A stretch of 64,000 bases of DNA, taken from positions 34,328-98,327 of the forward strand of contig NZ_JAATTV010000015.1 of the NCBI RefSeq assembly GCF_013414195.1, in the 5' to 3' direction. A model generated the notes under the pieces. It did no database searches and was not told the origin of the DNA. It worked only from the letters and a program-made list of their open reading frames with translations. Shown piece by piece: positions 39,270-48,489 of the stretch; positions within the stretch are counted from its first letter, which is position 1, and every line of letters begins with the position of its first letter. This DNA comes from Psychrobacter sp. BI730 (GTDB lineage: Bacteria > Pseudomonadota > Gammaproteobacteria > Pseudomonadales > Moraxellaceae). The position numbers were made by a program, and so were the translations under genes.

Positions 39270-39833
39270 CTACGCATTTCCTTGCAGAATTTCCGTTTCA
39301 CTACGAAGGTCGTCGTATTCAAAAACACCATAACCATTGTCCTGACTTTTGAAAACAACTTTGCCTTCTTCTAACCAGTTCAATACATTTTTAGCATCAT
39401 CAATAATCTCGGGATACAACTTATCTAAGATAGTATCTATATTATGGTTAGATTCCGAAGTTTCGTAGTCTACTAGGCAGAACCCGTATATAATTCCTAG
39501 CTTGCCGAGAAAACCATAACCCTTACAATATAACTCATACATCACCCAAATCGCATTACTACAATTTCCATCTCTATCAATAATTGAGTTTAGATATTCT
39601 TTTATTCGGTCAGCTTCAAATTTATAAAAATGGACGTATTTCGCAAAACTATCATAAAAACGGTAATAAAAATTATCTTCAGAACTATAATTAAATGAAA
39701 TCAGTTCAAGATACAAATCAGGGTTGCTAGACTCTAATACATCATCTTCATATAACCATTGCTCAAATGATTGTACGCTCATTTTTTTTATTAACACTTG
39801 ATGAATATTTTGTTCAACTATAGACGGAATCAT
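39270..39833 (-). CDS. Hypothetical AT-rich protein, immunity-protein-like
   Basis: A 187-residue acidic, aromatic-rich soluble protein. The family is not recognised with certainty. Its N-terminus (SFEQWLYEDDVLES, then YLELISFNY) recalls small immunity-type proteins found with contact-dependent or polymorphic toxins, but this is impression only. GC is clearly below that of cmoA and cmoB on both sides. AAGGTG lies six bases upstream of the ATG, so it is likely translated. It interrupts the cmoA-cmoB pair, and no toxin gene is visible nearby. Confidence 0.6.
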   Translation of the reverse strand: MIPSIVEQNIHQVLIKKMSVQSFEQWLYEDDVLESSNPDLYLELISFNYSSEDNFYYRFYDSFAKYVHFYKFEADRIKEYLNSIIDRDGNCSNAIWVMYELYCKGYGFLGKLGIIYGFCLVDYETSESNHNIDTILDKLYPEIIDDAKNVLNWLEEGKVVFKSQDNGYGVFEYDDLRSETEILQGNA

Positions 39834-39864
39834 ATGAACACCTTGTTCGCTCCCAAAGTAAATC

Positions 39865-40650
39865 CTATTTAAACGCTACAATGGAGACAAAATTTAAAAA
39901 CTGAAACCATGTCAGATGACGCGCAAAACCAACTTGATCTAACCGTGCATGATGCTCATCTAACGTGTCAGTAATGAGGACATTTTCCAATGCATTACGC
40001 TTACCGCTAATCTCCATTTCGGTGTAGCCATTTGCACGTTTGAAGTCGTAATAACGCTCTACTAACCATGCATCATATTGCTCATCAAATGCATGGGTTT
40101 TTTCAGTCAGTACCAATATGCCGCCTTCGCTCAATGCCGCATAAATCTTTTCTAGCACTGCGACTCTATCGGCAGCTGGCAAAAACTGTAGCGTCAAGTT
40201 CAAAATCACCATATCGCACGGCTCAAGCTCAACATCGCGGATATCTGCTGTGATCACTTCGATGTCATGCTTAGGATAATTCTCACTCAGTAGCGTGGTC
40301 GCCTCGGTCGTCATCGCAGGCGAAATATCAATTGCTTTAATCTGTAAGTCTTGTGAGTCGAACTCACCAGCTAGCGTCATGCTGGCTGCACCCAGTGAGC
40401 AGCCCAAGTCATAAACACGACTAACACGCTGACCACTATCGCTCTGCTGACGATACTTGCAATGACGACGGGCGAATATAGGCAGCATCGCCAGTACCTG
40501 ACCATAACCGGGTACACTGCGGCGAATCATGTCAGGGAAACAAGCCACCACTTGCTCATCAAATGAAAAGCGTGCGGCCTTATCCAGTGGCGTGGTAAAC
40601 GGTTTATCAAATAGGGTGTCATGTTTGATAGCAGGCTGGGATTGGCTCAT
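39865..40650 (-). CDS. cmoA: Carboxy-SAM synthase CmoA
   Basis: A 261-residue SAM-fold enzyme that makes carboxy-S-adenosylmethionine from SAM and prephenate. Features: [22 protein letters not shown] at the N-terminus, [13 protein letters not shown] (motif I), and [10 protein letters not shown]. The start at 40650 (MSQSQ) is chosen because the family begins there; an in-frame ATG at 40764 would add 38 unlike residues. It supplies the cofactor to CmoB. Confidence 0.95.
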   Translation of the reverse strand: MSQSQPAIKHDTLFDKPFTTPLDKAARFSFDEQVVACFPDMIRRSVPGYGQVLAMLPIFARRHCKYRQQSDSGQRVSRVYDLGCSLGAASMTLAGEFDSQDLQIKAIDISPAMTTEATTLLSENYPKHDIEVITADIRDVELEPCDMVILNLTLQFLPAADRVAVLEKIYAALSEGGILVLTEKTHAFDEQYDAWLVERYYDFKRANGYTEMEISGKRNALENVLITDTLDEHHARLDQVGFARHLTWFQFLNFVSIVAFK

Positions 40651-40920
40651 GGGACGACTCGTTTTTAGAATAGAACTGAAATTAAGAATTACTTGGTGAA
40701 TTTTGCTTGGTAGTTTTTGCTTGTCATTATCAGTTGATAAAGAAGTAAGATAGCAAAAGCCCATTATAACATTACTGTTTGTTACTTATCGCCTTTGGCT
40801 TGCCTGCTAAGCTGAATAAATAGTGCCAAGGGTAATGAGACGTTTGAAAAAGCATTGAAAAATGAGAGTATCACTACCAAATATAGCGCTTAACCCATAT
40901 TTATAATAATAGGAAAAATT

Positions 40921-41442
40921 ATGCAAACGATCGTATTAGGTGGCGGCTGCTTCTGGTGCACCGAGTCTGTATTTTTATCGGTAAAAGGTGTGCAATCTGT
41001 CGTCTCAGGCTACATGGGCGGCGATGCTGTCTCTGCCAATTATGAAGCTGTCTGTAGTGGAACGACTGGCCATGTCGAAGTCATCAAAGTAGAATTTGAT
41101 GAGTCTATCGTCCCATTAGAGGTAATACTCGATGTCTTCTTTGCCACGCATGATCCCACCACGATGGACCGTCAAGGCAATGACGTTGGTAGTCAGTATC
41201 GTAGCGTGGTCTTTTACACTGAAGACAGTCAAAAACCGACCGTTGACCGCACCATTAACAAGTTACGCGATATGGGTGTCAATGTGGTGACGGAAGTACA
41301 TCCTGCTGTTGAATTTTATCAGGCAGAAGACTCACATCAAGATTTCTTCAACAGAAACCCAGGACAGGCTTACTGCAACTTTGCAATACCGCCAAAGCTT
41401 GCCAAACTGCGTAAAGAATTTAGCAAATATATGGTTAGTTAA
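40921..41442 (+). CDS. msrA: Peptide methionine-S-sulfoxide reductase
   Basis: A 173-residue cytoplasmic repair enzyme that reduces methionine-S-sulfoxide. The catalytic Cys10 lies in GGGCFWCTES. GTTGHVEVIKVEFD, QGNDVGSQYRS and the EDSHQDF motif follow. It lacks MsrB. The recycling cysteine may be C13 or the Cys in QAYCNFAIPP near the C-terminus. AGGA lies upstream of the ATG. It is divergent from cmoA. Confidence 0.95.
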   Translation: MQTIVLGGGCFWCTESVFLSVKGVQSVVSGYMGGDAVSANYEAVCSGTTGHVEVIKVEFDESIVPLEVILDVFFATHDPTTMDRQGNDVGSQYRSVVFYTEDSQKPTVDRTINKLRDMGVNVVTEVHPAVEFYQAEDSHQDFFNRNPGQAYCNFAIPPKLAKLRKEFSKYMVS

Positions 41443-41508
41443 ATGAGGGTTCGTTAAATTAAATAAGACATTATTTATTCAAAAAATTTCTTAGCCCAAT
41501 ATTAGATA

Positions 41509-41546
41509 CCAGCCAAACACTTATATTATAGGTGTTTGGCTTTTTA
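41509..41546 (+). terminator. Terminator after msrA
   Basis: agccaaacac and gtgtttggct arms with an 11-base loop and a T5 run. Confidence 0.9.
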
Positions 41547-41620
41547 TTAGTTATTCCTTTGATATATCAGATCAAGATTAGAACCTTATATATAGAAACT
41601 TGCAAATAGAGGATTGCAGC

Positions 41621-42313
41621 ATGAACCCTGAGTTTTGGCAAAAACGTTGGCAAGAAGGTCGCATTGGATTCAATCAATCTATGGTCAATCCATTATTGAT
41701 TAAATATTTCGACCACCTCAATCTAACTGCGGGTAGCCGCATTTTTGTGCCGCTTTGTGGCAAATCTATCGATATGGTTTGGTTAGCGACGCAAGGCTAT
41801 GACGTGGTGGGCGTTGAGTTGGTCAAAACAGCCGTACAAGAATTCTTTGCTGAGCAAAACATCGAACCTACCGTCTATCAACAGGCAGACAACCCAACGA
41901 TGAAATACTATCAAGGCCAGTTGTCGGGACAAACCATCACTTTATGGGTTGCTGATATCTTTGCACTGACTTTTGAAGATATTGGCTTTATTGATGCAGT
42001 ATATGATAAAGCGGCATTAATCGCCCTACCAGACGATATGCGTGTGAGATATAGTGAGCAAGTGCGGAAACTTAGTAGCGATACCAGTAAAGTTAATGGT
42101 GCTAACAATGAAATAACACCGCAGCTTTTACTCACGCTAAATTACGATCAGCGTAAAAAAAATGGACCACCCTTCTCTATTAATAACGAACAACTAGAGC
42201 AGTATTATAGCGCTCACTACCAAATCTATGAGCTAGCAAGCGTGCCTTCTTCTATAGGTTCTGCACCTGATATCACCGTCACAGAACACGTTTGGCTATT
42301 GAGCAGTAAATGA
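41621..42313 (+). CDS. tpm: Thiopurine S-methyltransferase (TPMT) family protein
   Basis: A 230-residue SAM-dependent methyltransferase. Starts MNPEFWQKRWQEGRIGFNQ, a strongly conserved TPMT opening, then FVPLCGKSIDMVWLATQGYDVVGVEL for SAM binding and VYDKAALIALP. Bacterial members methylate thiols and also selenium or tellurium compounds; the native substrate is not settled. The ATG at 41621 follows GAGGA closely. Length is near the family norm of about 217, with a small polar insertion around 150-160. Confidence 0.9.
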   Translation: MNPEFWQKRWQEGRIGFNQSMVNPLLIKYFDHLNLTAGSRIFVPLCGKSIDMVWLATQGYDVVGVELVKTAVQEFFAEQNIEPTVYQQADNPTMKYYQGQLSGQTITLWVADIFALTFEDIGFIDAVYDKAALIALPDDMRVRYSEQVRKLSSDTSKVNGANNEITPQLLLTLNYDQRKKNGPPFSINNEQLEQYYSAHYQIYELASVPSSIGSAPDITVTEHVWLLSSK

Positions 42314-42365
42314 ACCAAACTCATATAACCTTTAACAAGCCGCTAAATCGCAACAGAGAAATTGA

Positions 42366-43082
42366 ATGAAAATGATAGTCCGTCTAATGAGTGCAATTGC
42401 TATTCTGCTAGTCGCTCTAGCAGGCCCATTGTACAAGTTTGGCGTTGTAGAATTAGGCACCGCGTTTGCAGGGTTTAAATTTGGGTTATTTGCTGGTATC
42501 GCAGCATTGGTATTGTTGGCTATACAGCTATTATTTAAACGAAATACAGCCAGTATTGGGAGCGCATTAGCCTCAGCCGTACTTGCTGTCGCTGCAATTG
42601 CTGTCCCGCTTAGCATGATGAATACGGCCAAAAATGTACCGCCTATTCACGATATTTCTACCGATTTAGTGAATCCGCCTGAGTTTGTCGCAATTGCGCC
42701 ACTACGTGCAGATGCGTCAAATCCTGTTGAATACGCAGGCGCAGAAGTGGCTGAACAACAACGTACTGCCTACCCTGATTTGCAAACATTGACCTATGCT
42801 CAATCGAAGCCTGAATTGGTTGAAGCATCCAAACAAGCCATAGAAAGTTTAGGATGGGAGCTTGTAAATACTGATGCCGATAAAGGCATCATCGAAGCAA
42901 CAGAGACGACTGCTTGGTTTGGTTTCAAAGATGATATCATCATTCGTGTGACTGACAACGATAGCGAGCGCTTAGTTGATATCCGCAGTAAGTCACGAGT
43001 TGGACAGAGTGATTTGGGCAAAAATGCGGCGCGTATTCATAAGTTGATTGAAGAGTTGGATGGGGTTTTGGGAAGTAAATAA
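42366..43082 (+). CDS. DUF1499 family membrane protein
   Basis: A 238-residue protein. Three hydrophobic segments occupy residues 5-85, then a soluble domain with YPDLQTLTYAQSKPELVEASKQAIESLGWE and a C-terminal RSKSRVGQSDLGKNAARI, which is the DUF1499 hallmark. Function is unknown. It follows tpm at 53 bases and could be co-transcribed. An internal ATG at 42372 is an alternative start. Confidence 0.85.
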   Translation: MKMIVRLMSAIAILLVALAGPLYKFGVVELGTAFAGFKFGLFAGIAALVLLAIQLLFKRNTASIGSALASAVLAVAAIAVPLSMMNTAKNVPPIHDISTDLVNPPEFVAIAPLRADASNPVEYAGAEVAEQQRTAYPDLQTLTYAQSKPELVEASKQAIESLGWELVNTDADKGIIEATETTAWFGFKDDIIIRVTDNDSERLVDIRSKSRVGQSDLGKNAARIHKLIEELDGVLGSK

Positions 43083-43179
43083 CTGTAAGGCAGTTTGGAA
43101 CCCAAGCGTGCTCAGAGTTTATAGAGTATTCTACAAACTCTAAAAAGTGCTAATACAAATACCTAAAAATTACTATAGC

Positions 43180-44895
43180 TTAGGATAATTCTGATATCTT
43201 CCAAATACTAGTTGCACGATTTGCTAGCTGTTTTTGACGGCTATCTATACTGTTCAGATTCCATTTAGTATAATTTTCTGGCAAATTTTTAGTCATTGTC
43301 AGACTGCTTGTAGAATAAATTATCAGTTTTTCTTGATAGGACTTGTTGCCTGCATCACGATTACTGCTAGTTTCTAGCAAAGTCATATTACCCAGTCGAT
43401 AAGTCATTGAGTCAACTTTAGCATCTTCAATATTATTCCAAGAGTCGTCGGGGTTTTCAGGTAAGATATGCTCAATATTAAATTGCTCATTATTTTCATC
43501 GACAGCCACACCACTAACTACTTTTTCAATTTCACATAAGATGTGACGAACAATTTTTTTATTACGATTATCAGTAGTTTTTAGTTGTTTAGCGATAAAC
43601 GCATTTCTGAAAACATCATCTTCAGGATAGATTTCATTTAAAGATTTGATTACTGACTGCGCTGATTTCAGTTCATTGGACTCAATCTTAACCGCTATCT
43701 TGTTGTAAAATCGCTCTTGTTCATTAGGTGGGTTATTACAAATTACATTATAACGGAATGAAAGTATGCTTATCGCACGTACAATTGATAGAAATCCTTT
43801 TCTATCAATTTCAAAAAATTTCTCATAACTTGCAAGCAATACTGAAAAAGGCTGTTTCACTCTATACATAGTCAATTGTTTGAGATGCTTTGACTCTTCA
43901 GACCATCGAGAATCTTGTATATCTTTCAGTGCAGTATACGCATCGGCTGATAGCTCAATTTCTTTAACCAGCCTAAATGCATCTTCTTTATTCCTAATAT
44001 GCTTACGAATCGTTTTAAATAAGTCAGTTTTACGTATAAGTTTATGCCGGCTATTCCAATACACTCGTAAAAACTCAGGGAAACTTTCGTTTCCTAATGA
44101 TGTAATAATGCTTTCCCATCGTTCTTCTAAGTGTTTGATTTGACTATCATGTAAATCATCAACACTAGCTAATGAGAATAGATAATTTTTTAATAAATCA
44201 GTAGAAGAAAGACGCACGCCTCGCGCATTCAACGTTTCAAATACTTTGAAGGCATTAAGTTCATCATTTACAGTAATAACCGTAAAAAACAATTTATCTA
44301 CTAAGTCATCGAGGAATTGAGCAAAGTCCTGACCACTAGATTCCTCCATCCCAAACCTCTGCTTCATCTTACTTTTGAACCAATCAAAAGCTTTGCGAAT
44401 TCTGTGCTCAGATGCATGGAGTCCACGCTGTGGTAACTTATCCAGCGTAATTAAGTGATTACGATAATACTTATCATTGTGTCTATTCAATTTTAATATT
44501 GGTGTCTCAATAAGAGTAACTGGATCAGTATAACTAATATAGTCGTTTTTCAATTGATGTAAGCGTTGGCTATTACGATCAGCATCAACATCATTACTTA
44601 TCATATCTTTTAAAAAGCTTAGTCCTGCTAGTATTAGAATACTTAGTGTGGTTAGACGCTGTTGACCATCAATAATATCAAACTGTTTATTATTTGTAGT
44701 TTGAAGTACCAGATAACCCATATAATGTGCAGATTCCGCATCTTCAATAAACAGTGCTTCTATATCTTGCCACAGCTCTTCCCATTCTAAATCGGCCCAT
44801 GAATAATCACGCTGAAAGGGAGGTACACTATAACGTAAGCCGTTACCTAACAACTGACGGAAAGTACTATTTGTGGTATTAAAATTCATGGTCAT
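43180..44895 (-). CDS. DUF262/DUF1524 protein, GmrSD-type (type IV restriction-like) nuclease
   Basis: A 571-residue single-chain fusion. The N-terminal DUF262 (GmrS-like ParB/DndB-type NTPase) shows PPFQRDYSW at 25-33 and DGQQRLTTLS at 76-85. The C-terminal DUF1524 (GmrD-like HNH nuclease) shows IEHILPENP near residue 475, then YRLGNMTLLE and NRDAGNKSYQEK. Such proteins restrict modified phage DNA or act in BREX-associated defence. No modification or BREX genes are nearby. GC is lower than that of its neighbours, consistent with transfer. GAGGA precedes the ATG. Confidence 0.85.
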   Translation of the reverse strand: MTMNFNTTNSTFRQLLGNGLRYSVPPFQRDYSWADLEWEELWQDIEALFIEDAESAHYMGYLVLQTTNNKQFDIIDGQQRLTTLSILILAGLSFLKDMISNDVDADRNSQRLHQLKNDYISYTDPVTLIETPILKLNRHNDKYYRNHLITLDKLPQRGLHASEHRIRKAFDWFKSKMKQRFGMEESSGQDFAQFLDDLVDKLFFTVITVNDELNAFKVFETLNARGVRLSSTDLLKNYLFSLASVDDLHDSQIKHLEERWESIITSLGNESFPEFLRVYWNSRHKLIRKTDLFKTIRKHIRNKEDAFRLVKEIELSADAYTALKDIQDSRWSEESKHLKQLTMYRVKQPFSVLLASYEKFFEIDRKGFLSIVRAISILSFRYNVICNNPPNEQERFYNKIAVKIESNELKSAQSVIKSLNEIYPEDDVFRNAFIAKQLKTTDNRNKKIVRHILCEIEKVVSGVAVDENNEQFNIEHILPENPDDSWNNIEDAKVDSMTYRLGNMTLLETSSNRDAGNKSYQEKLIIYSTSSLTMTKNLPENYTKWNLNSIDSRQKQLANRATSIWKISELS

Positions 44896-45228
44896 ACTTT
44901 TTCCTCAAAGAATCGAAGCGTGCGCTCAACTATTTCTAATAGTGAAATTTAAGATTAATCTATTCATATTCATAAGGTAAGCAATATAGAACTGATAACA
45001 GTATAGCAATGCTGATAAAAATAGTCTGACATGTTGATCTAGCATTTCTGGTTGAAAAAATCTTTTTAGCTAAGAATCCTCTTCTAATCTCACGGCAGCG
45101 TCAATTTATCGTAACCATTTATAACCTTGGTACTTCGACAGCTTTTCTTTACTGTTTAGATTGGTTACTCTACGTTAATATCATTTTTTGCCTTTCGATA
45201 ATTATTTTAACGTTTATAGGATATTTTC
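44896..45228. other. 333-base divergent region (DUF262 gene / mltB)
   Basis: AT-rich and without an apparent gene. It must carry the two opposing promoters. No operator-like palindrome of note was recognised. Confidence 0.4.
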
Positions 45229-46689
45229 ATGCGTTTGACTCCTTTTTCTACTTTGTCGCTGCTTAGTGTTGCTGTCGGCATCAGCCTTGCTACCACTGCT
45301 CAAGCCGCGCAGCAGCCAGCACCTGACTTATCCAATAGTGAGTTTCAGCAGTGCTTAGACAATCTAAAAAACTCTAGCAAATTTAGCGGTGTTGATGGTT
45401 ATACCTTTAATAACTATCGCCCAAGCCAGCCTGATCCTAGTGTCATTCAGTCACTGAATTATCAACCAGAGTTTCAAAAAGACGTCTGGGACTACTTGTC
45501 AGCATTGGTAGACAAAGAGCGTGTCGAGGATGGTATCCGAGCCAAGCGTCAATGGGGCTCTACACTACGTCAAATCGAATCGCGTTATGGCGTAAAAGCT
45601 GAGCACGTGCTCGGTGTCTGGGGCGTAGAGTCTAACTTTGGTCAAACGCTAGGTAAAAAACCATTATTTGAGTCTTTAGCGACCTTATCTTGTTTTGATC
45701 GTCGTCAGAGCTACTTCCAAGGTGAATACGCCAATGCGCTAAAAATTGTGCAAAACGGTGATATCGCACCAAATGATATGACAGGCTCATGGGCAGGTGC
45801 CTTCGGACAGACACAGTTTATGCCGAGTACTTTCTTAGAGTTGGCAGTAGATTTTGACGGTGACGGTCGCCGTGATTTGGTCAATAGCGTACCTGATGCA
45901 CTCGCTTCTACCGCAAACTTCTTGGACAATCGCGGCTATCGTACTGGTGAGCCTTGGGGCTATGAAGTCAAACTACCTGATGGATTTTGGGCCGCTTCGA
46001 ATCGTAAAGACAAAAAGTCAATAAGCCACTGGCGTGATCAAGGTCTGACATTGGCTAATGGCAGTCCGTTACCGTATGACTTGAGCAGTGCAGGCTTATT
46101 GTTACCAGCTGGTATGGAAGGCCCTGCTTTCTTGGTGGGTAAAAATTTCGACACTTTCTACTCTTATAACGCATCAGAAAACTACGCGCTGGCTATCGCA
46201 CACTTATCAGATCTAATCACTCGCGAAGACAGCAGCAAAACAGACTTTATCACTGCGTGGCCGACAGACGATCCTGGTATCAGCCGCCAGCAGGCCAAAG
46301 ACATTCAACAAGCGTTGCTAAATGCCGGTTATGATATCGGCGGTGTAGATGGCATCATCGGAGACAATACCCGTACCGCTATCCAACAATACCAGACTAG
46401 TCGCGGTATTTTTCCAGCTGACGGACGCGCAGGCCAGAAGTTCTATCGCGCCATCGTTGGTAATGCAGCACTGAGTCAAACTCAATACGGCCAGCCTGCA
46501 AACAGCAAACCCCTGAATCCTGCACCTGCCGATCGCATGGGACAATTAATTCAGCAGCAAACGACTGCTCCTAGTAGCTACTCATCTCAGCCATCAGTGA
46601 GCTCCTCAACTTCTAGCAATACACGTTATCGCCGCGTTACTGACGCCGATGGCACTATCAAACTTGTTCGTATAGACCAAGGTTCGTAG
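45229..46689 (+). CDS. mltB: Lytic murein transglycosylase (MltB family, SLT_2) with peptidoglycan-binding domain
   Basis: A 486-residue periplasmic enzyme that cleaves glycan strands with formation of 1,6-anhydro ends. Signal peptide residues 1-26, cleaved after AQA. The catalytic Glu lies in GVWGVESNFGQTLGK. A Ca-binding-like DFDGDGRRD and the AGAFGQTQFMP motif follow. A PG_binding_1 domain is near residues 345-410 (QQALLNAGYDIGGVDGIIGDNTR). The C-terminus is Ser/Gln-rich and ends TYPE-neutral without a membrane anchor. No lipobox, so it is more like a soluble family member. AGGA precedes the start. Confidence 0.9.
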   Translation: MRLTPFSTLSLLSVAVGISLATTAQAAQQPAPDLSNSEFQQCLDNLKNSSKFSGVDGYTFNNYRPSQPDPSVIQSLNYQPEFQKDVWDYLSALVDKERVEDGIRAKRQWGSTLRQIESRYGVKAEHVLGVWGVESNFGQTLGKKPLFESLATLSCFDRRQSYFQGEYANALKIVQNGDIAPNDMTGSWAGAFGQTQFMPSTFLELAVDFDGDGRRDLVNSVPDALASTANFLDNRGYRTGEPWGYEVKLPDGFWAASNRKDKKSISHWRDQGLTLANGSPLPYDLSSAGLLLPAGMEGPAFLVGKNFDTFYSYNASENYALAIAHLSDLITREDSSKTDFITAWPTDDPGISRQQAKDIQQALLNAGYDIGGVDGIIGDNTRTAIQQYQTSRGIFPADGRAGQKFYRAIVGNAALSQTQYGQPANSKPLNPAPADRMGQLIQQQTTAPSSYSSQPSVSSSTSSNTRYRRVTDADGTIKLVRIDQGS

Positions 46690-46719
46690 TAGCAATATAA
46701 ATAACGCTATTTAGACGCA

Positions 46720-46758
46720 TCAAAAAAGCCACGCTAACGATAGCGTGGCTTTTTTATT
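46720..46758 (+). terminator. Terminator after mltB
   Basis: aaaagccacgcta and tagcgtggctttt arms around a 4-base loop with a T6 run. Confidence 0.95.
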
Positions 46759-46806
46759 TATAGATAATTATTAATAGAACTTATCTAATTGACTCAAAAT
46801 ACGTAT

Positions 46807-47106
46807 CTAAACAATAGGCGGTGGCTTAGGCTGACCATTATCACCATTCCAGTTTTCGCGAGCTTTATCGTCTAAATCGGCTGCCGTTTTTGGCTCCCAC
46901 TTACCATTCTCTTTCCAAGTCGCATCGCCCCAATCTTCATCTTCGGCTTTACTGTCTAAATCTTTGTAGGCCTTGCTAGGATCTATACCGCGACGTTTCA
47001 TATCTGCTACTTGCTCTTCTAACGTATGAAACTGATCAGCATCATGCATAGACTTTTCTAGACCATCAATCTCTCTTTTTAGTTCGTCATTTTTAGCATT
47101 GCTCAT
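46807..47106 (-). CDS. Small acidic hypothetical protein
   Basis: A 99-residue hydrophilic protein, unrecognised. The first half is a probable coiled coil (LKREIDGLEKSMHDADQF, LEEQVADMKRRG). The second half is rich in D, W and K (EDWGDATWKENGKWEPK), and the tail is proline-rich (QPKPPPIV). GGGAGA lies upstream of the ATG. No partner is indicated by the neighbours. Confidence 0.7.
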   Translation of the reverse strand: MSNAKNDELKREIDGLEKSMHDADQFHTLEEQVADMKRRGIDPSKAYKDLDSKAEDEDWGDATWKENGKWEPKTAADLDDKARENWNGDNGQPKPPPIV

Positions 47107-47307
47107 CGTACGCTCTCCCTAATTATTAATATTATAGTTGTCATTCTAAAACAGTTAACGTTGTTAATCTTGTTAACTGACTGACTTTATTATTACGGGT
47201 CTGAAGAAGATTCACAAGCATCGCACGTATGCTTTGTATTACAAAACGTAGTCGTGATGCCTAAGTGAACGTTTTAGATGGCTATTATTGAGTACGCTAG
47301 CGAATAA

Positions 47308-48318
47308 TTACTCGTCTTGTTTGTTTGTATTTGAGGTATGATTTTGCAGTAGGTATTTTGCGTAGAAGGTAAGTTTCCAAAGCTCTTGTGATACCCGCGT
47401 GCCATAAGTCATTAGTTGTATCCAGTTTGCACCGACTAGCTTACGTTGCAAATTATTGATATCAGCTTGAGAGATTTGGCAGCGTGAGACAGCATGAACG
47501 TTTGGCATCTCTTTTTTGATGTCTACTTCCGCTTTAGCGGTAATCAAACGATTAATAGCATTTTGCAAGCCATAGCTCGAAAAAGTAGACGGTATTCTCA
47601 TGAGTGTCATGAGTATCTCGTGCCACGAGAGGGTTAGCGATCGGGTTACGTCCGTTAGATTGCCACCCTCATAAGCCTGAGCACTATATTGAATCTCAAA
47701 AAACTCTGTTAACTCAATTGGCTCACTAACCTTATCCGATATAAAGTCTTCGTCATTAGGACTGTTTTTCTCTACCTCGGTAGTACTAGGTAATACATCA
47801 ACGGTCTTCTCATACACGACCTTTTTACTAGTCGTACTCTCCTCGTCGTTCGCTCTGACCCAGCCACCTATCATTTTATTATTGGTGATTGCATTATAAT
47901 GAGCCTGTACTAGCAATGGCTCAATATCTTCTTCCGTATCATAGTAATGTAGCTGGTTATCTTGCTTGGTCACTAATTTAATGAACTCTTGGAGTTGTCG
48001 GCTGATAACGACATCTGGAGAGTGGTTTTTAACCAGCACAATTAGCGGCTTAAGCTTCGCTTTGGCATTTAGATAACTCAAATGCATCTGGCTGACGCCG
48101 TTTTTTTGCACAGTTCCGTAGCTGTCGCCAACGATCATGACTGCGTAATCGCAAGAGTCAATACACTGGCGCCCATAAAAAGAGGCTTTAGATAATTTAC
48201 TAGAAACATCATAGGTCAGAAATGCGCGTGCCTGAAAAAATATCGCTAAGCTGTCTAGAACCAACAACTGGTCATTGTCAGCGCATATAATATGAATATG
48301 ATAGCGACGATTCGGCAC
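47308..48318 (-). CDS. Hypothetical protein with DUF4062-like N-terminal domain
   Basis: A 336-residue protein. Residues 1-110 resemble DUF4062, a domain related to TIR in fold and use: the key pattern is IDSCDYAVMIVGDSYGTV, then GVSQMHLSYLNAKAKLKPLIVLV. The C-terminal 130 residues form a helical, unrecognised region. The start is a GTG at 48318 with GAGG upstream. DUF4062 proteins are often found in signalling or conflict systems. No NTPase partner is adjacent. Confidence 0.6.
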   Translation of the reverse strand: MPNRRYHIHIICADNDQLLVLDSLAIFFQARAFLTYDVSSKLSKASFYGRQCIDSCDYAVMIVGDSYGTVQKNGVSQMHLSYLNAKAKLKPLIVLVKNHSPDVVISRQLQEFIKLVTKQDNQLHYYDTEEDIEPLLVQAHYNAITNNKMIGGWVRANDEESTTSKKVVYEKTVDVLPSTTEVEKNSPNDEDFISDKVSEPIELTEFFEIQYSAQAYEGGNLTDVTRSLTLSWHEILMTLMRIPSTFSSYGLQNAINRLITAKAEVDIKKEMPNVHAVSRCQISQADINNLQRKLVGANWIQLMTYGTRVSQELWKLTFYAKYLLQNHTSNTNKQDE

Positions 48319-48489
48319 AATTACCTCTAAGCGTAGGTCGTGACATAAAAAGGATAGGATGTAAAATAGAACACAAAAATCTTGTCTTGCTCAGCCTAGC
48401 ATACTCTTGGCTTGAAAAGATGCACTCAATTTATTTTAACTGAGTCAGCGTTGCATACAGCATATTGATATCACTAGCTTTGATAATAA

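Noticed and set aside
43113..43142. Possible terminator after the DUF1499 gene (agagttt/aaactct)
   Set aside because: The stem is short and AT-rich, the loop is long, and no T run follows on either strand.
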